Source: Alphaproteobacteria bacterium | Lineage (GTDB): Bacteria; Pseudomonadota; Alphaproteobacteria; RF32; CAG-239 | Assembly (NCBI GenBank): GCA_017477185.1 | Contig: JAFUXF010000035.1 | Span: 36,851 to 100,850 of the forward strand | DNA: 64,000 bases | Direction of reading: 5' to 3' | Part shown: piece after piece, positions 61,641 to 64,000 of the stretch | Position numbering within the stretch: position 1 is the first letter of the stretch | Layout of the letters: each line of letters begins with the position of its first letter | Notes under the pieces: model-generated | The model's database searches: none | Told to the model about the DNA's origin: nothing | What the model saw: the letters and a program-made list of their open reading frames with translations, nothing else | Made by a program: the position numbers and the translations under genes

Positions 61641-61706
61641 ATAACACAATTTTACAAAATAGCAAGCATTTTCTTTACCACAAATCTGTTTCGGTACAGT
61701 TCAAGA

Positions 61707-61732
61707 AAAAAGGCGCGTTTCCGCGCCTGAAC
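61707..61732 (-). terminator. Terminator of the 61753 gene
   Basis: AAAAAAGGCGCG-TTTC-CGCGCCT, minus-strand T run after the stem, 20 bases past the stop. Confidence 0.8.
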
Positions 61733-61752
61733 AATAACTGAAAAAATTTCCT

Positions 61753-62469
61753 TTAGTTAATCTCGTTTTGTGACGACTGAGCGACGTTATAATGTGTTAA
61801 TCCCTTTTCTGATAAGGTTTCCCCACTCCTTGAATTAAAGGCTAATTCATCATGTGTTTGTTTATCTATATCTACAGCACTTCTTGCTCTGTCAACGATA
61901 CCGGCTAAAGCATCATTTTCTACAGGCGCATTTGCTGCAATTTTTTGAGCTTCAGCCCATGACATCTCACCTGCACTAGGAGCATATAATTGTTGATGCC
62001 CTGCAACACCAATAACATATGCCACTCTATTTCCTTCCTTATCTTTTTCGCTACTGACAAAGGTTTTCAAACCATTTTCGGCATCACGAACGGCCGTCTC
62101 ACCATCTCTTTGAGTATAACCGTTAGCCACAAAAACCTCATTACCGGTAACCGCATAAGCGACTGAATTCATAAACGCCACATCATCAGGTCTAACGCTC
62201 ATCCCTTTTTTTCCGGAAACTGTACCATTTTTATTAATAGACCAACCTAAACCCGAAGCATTAACGGCCTCAACACCTCCTAATCTGTTAGTCTTAACCA
62301 ACATACGATCGCCATTTGTAGCATTTAACCAATATTCAGCTGATTTATTAACGACATGAGTCGTCTTAGCTTTTGCTTTATCTAATCCTTGAGCATGTGC
62401 AACATGACTACCGGAAAAATAAGCAACTAGAGCCACAGCACCTACTTTTAACTTTTGTTTTAAATTCAT
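61753..62469 (-). CDS. Exported hypothetical protein
   Basis: A 238-residue protein with a signal peptide (cleavage after HVAHAQ). The mature part is hydrophilic, Ala/Asn/Val-rich, with beta-like repeats (ATNGDRMLVKTNRLGGVEAVNASGLGWSINKNGTVSGKKG). No Cys in the mature chain. No family recognised. AAGGAGAAAAG precedes the ATG. It is followed by its own terminator. Confidence 0.65.
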   Translation of the reverse strand: MNLKQKLKVGAVALVAYFSGSHVAHAQGLDKAKAKTTHVVNKSAEYWLNATNGDRMLVKTNRLGGVEAVNASGLGWSINKNGTVSGKKGMSVRPDDVAFMNSVAYAVTGNEVFVANGYTQRDGETAVRDAENGLKTFVSSEKDKEGNRVAYVIGVAGHQQLYAPSAGEMSWAEAQKIAANAPVENDALAGIVDRARSAVDIDKQTHDELAFNSRSGETLSEKGLTHYNVAQSSQNEIN

Positions 62470-62529
62470 CTCTTTTCTCCTTATAAAAAACTACTTTAAC
62501 TTTATCATATAACATTTTTTGTTTTTTGT

Positions 62530-63036
62530 CTATTCTTTTTTCAAAAATTTATGAATAAAAATATGAATTAATGTCCATAAACTCAAAATTGCATCATTTA
62601 TCGCCGCCGGATAGGCTTGAATATAAGCATCATGAATCAACCAAAACCACAAATTAAACACCAACGCCCACCGCATTTGCTGTTCATTTTTAGTTATATA
62701 AAGACAAATTGTATATTGAACAGAAGCAATTATAGGTAAGTACCCGATGACCCCACGATTATTCAAATAAAGTCCTACGATGACAATTAAGAGACTAAAA
62801 ACAAATGCCATAAACCGCGACAATTGATTATAATAAGCCACAATATTCCGAGCCAAACTAACCGAATTTGTCACAACCGCGGAATAACTTTGCAACACAA
62901 ATGTCGAGGCGACACAAAAAACAGTATCTAATATCTGCCAACCGATAAGAGATTTCTTGTTTTTCTTAAGGACAGAAATACCCAAGCAAATAACAGCCAA
63001 TAAAGAAAATATATTACCTAAAATCAAAGAAAACAT
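62530..63036 (-). CDS. YgjV-family inner-membrane protein
   Basis: A 168-residue protein with six membrane segments. GNIFSLLAVICLGISVLKKNKKSLIGWQILDTVFC and the Asn/Trp-containing second half (RWALVFNLWFWLIHDAYIQAY) match the YgjV family of inner-membrane proteins (E. coli YgjV), function unknown. Length is typical. No good ribosome-binding site is seen. Confidence 0.75.
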   Translation of the reverse strand: MFSLILGNIFSLLAVICLGISVLKKNKKSLIGWQILDTVFCVASTFVLQSYSAVVTNSVSLARNIVAYYNQLSRFMAFVFSLLIVIVGLYLNNRGVIGYLPIIASVQYTICLYITKNEQQMRWALVFNLWFWLIHDAYIQAYPAAINDAILSLWTLIHIFIHKFLKKE

Positions 63037-63087
63037 ACCAACCTCATATATCCCTCAAGTCTAGCAAAGATTTATTAAAAACTTATA

Positions 63088-63122
63088 AAAAAAGAACCAA
63101 TCTCACGATTGATTCTTTTTTT
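63088..63122 (-). terminator. Terminator of the last gene
   Basis: AAAAAGAA-CC-AATC-TCAC-GATT-GA-TTCTTTTT hairpin with runs on both sides, 5 bases past the stop. Confidence 0.8.
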
Positions 63123-63126
63123 ATAA

Positions 63127-64000
63127 CTAAAATTCATAGCTAAATTTCAGTCCTATGCACCAAGACTCCGGACTCCATAAATAGTATCCGGTCTGCTTAT
63201 TACCGACAAGAAAATCACTATCATTTGTCGGGTCCACAGAATAAACACAGCGAACAAAGAGCTTTATATCGGTATTTTTGATACCGGTATGAAGCAATTT
63301 GCTTTTCAACCAGAACTGAAAACCGTACTTTAGACACCAGCGAGTGTCATAGTCATACATACTGTAATCATAATCACTATCAGTCTGACTATCAGTCTGA
63401 CCATACGTTGTCCTATCAAAAACAAGGGTAACGGCAGAAGTGCCGGTTCCAAACAAAAAATCAGCACCCACAGCCATTGTGTGACCTTTTCCTGTTTCGA
63501 TACCAAGTTTGAGCAAGATATCGCTCGTCTCTCCATACTTCTCTTGTTTATCTACAGAAACTAACATACCCCAAGAGTATGCCAGACCAAAGCGATTAAG
63601 CTTCAGGCTGTCGCCTATCAGCTTGCCGGGCTGATAGGTTCGTGAATATTCGACATCAAAACCGAGATTTGACCCGTGATCTTGCTTATCATTATCGATA
63701 TTATTAGCATAATCACCCATATCATCAATGTCTTCATTTTTGTCGGCTCCGGCTGAAATGCTTAAGCCGACCTGCTGGGTAATATTAAAATGGCGTCCGA
63801 ACCACCCTTTACCTTGGCAAGGAACAAGAAGATTTATCTCTGATGCGTCTAACTTATTTTCTGCCTGAGCATACTCATGAAATTTATGCAACAACAGTGC
63901 TACTTCTTCCAAATTATCTTGCTTAGGAGTAGGCTTTTCAGCCCGTCGCATCACCTCAATATCAGGAAGGCTATCCTGAGTCTGAGATTCAAATTCTGCC
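63127..64000 (-). CDS. Outer-membrane barrel-like protein (partial, 5' end outside window)
   Basis: The frame is open to the window edge; codons before the GTG at 63954 (AEFESQTQDSLPDIEV) show the gene continues. A charged, helical N-terminal part is followed by beta strands such as QQVGLSISAGADKN, LNRFGLAYSWGMLVSV, KGHTMAVGADFLFGTGTSAVTLVFDR and a C-terminus WCIGLKFSYEF ending in Phe, the outer-membrane barrel signature. Higher G/C than most neighbours and style recall Bacteroidales outer-membrane proteins, so acquisition is possible. No family recognised. Confidence 0.6.
   Translation of the reverse strand, partial: AEFESQTQDSLPDIEVMRRAEKPTPKQDNLEEVALLLHKFHEYAQAENKLDASEINLLVPCQGKGWFGRHFNITQQVGLSISAGADKNEDIDDMGDYANNIDNDKQDHGSNLGFDVEYSRTYQPGKLIGDSLKLNRFGLAYSWGMLVSVDKQEKYGETSDILLKLGIETGKGHTMAVGADFLFGTGTSAVTLVFDRTTYGQTDSQTDSDYDYSMYDYDTRWCLKYGFQFWLKSKLLHTGIKNTDIKLFVRCVYSVDPTNDSDFLVGNKQTGYYLWSPESWCIGLKFSYEF

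Noticed and set aside
61541..61741. 66-residue plus-strand frame upstream of rplK
   Set aside because: Spans two terminator hairpins, no ribosome-binding site, unnatural composition.

Overview
The window is AT-rich chromosomal DNA of an alphaproteobacterium. Lineage-typical arrangements support this: an MJ0042 zinc-ribbon gene divergent from ftsE-ftsX-DUF218-plsC-DUF2125, tolC next to a PopZ/DUF2497 gene and valS, tadA divergent from an rsuA-type pseudouridine synthase and rsmD, an RluA synthase followed by AsmA and an ATP12-type protein, and an lptG-lptD-surA-rsmA cluster. Pyruvate phosphate dikinase, GAPDH, PGK and glycogen phosphorylase suggest glycolytic or fermentative use of stored glucan. 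A few genes look like imports, possibly from Bacteroidales, which would fit a gut lineage; this habitat is inference.

Layout: 0-5 kb envelope and division operon; 5-8 kb small genes and argS; 8-10.3 kb a palindrome-rich DUF559 locus and a large unknown protein; 10.3-13 kb RNA modification and an orphan response regulator; 13-18 kb a prepilin-like giant surface protein and partner; 18-20 kb rplJL and the first copy of an HTH/structured-leader cassette; 20-23 kb ppdK; 23-31 kb small envelope proteins, tRNA-Gly, Hsp20, EttA, rpmJ and a duplicated repeat/membrane-gene unit; 31.7-34 kb gapA-pgk; 34-37.4 kb unknown proteins and a foreign-looking lipoprotein beside a 5S-like remnant; 37.8-45.3 kb glgP, tolC, popZ, valS; 45.3-50.7 kb LPS/OMP assembly genes; 51 kb the second HTH cassette; 51.8-56 kb fabG, fabD, ftsK; 56.3-60.2 kb rluC-like, AsmA, ATP12, acylphosphatase; 60.4-64 kb rplA-rplK and exported or membrane proteins, the last running off the window.

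The most unusual content is non-coding. (1) Two cassettes at 19519-19959 and 50949-51396 share a TTGCAT-N16-TATYAT promoter, a leader of about 155 nt with compensatory stem changes and an invariant loop, a terminator, and a small Xre-like HTH gene. Cassette 2 lies between two halves of a sequence found intact at the valS/rsmA 3' junction. (2) Long hairpin elements with a GTAC-N-GTAC core lie directly behind stop codons of minus-strand genes (rplA, rplJ, ppdK, glgP, fabG, ettA, an OmpA lipoprotein). (3) REPIN-like G/C palindromes occur singly and as inverted pairs, one fused in frame to a DUF559 endonuclease-like gene. All calls come from reading the sequence; no database search was run.
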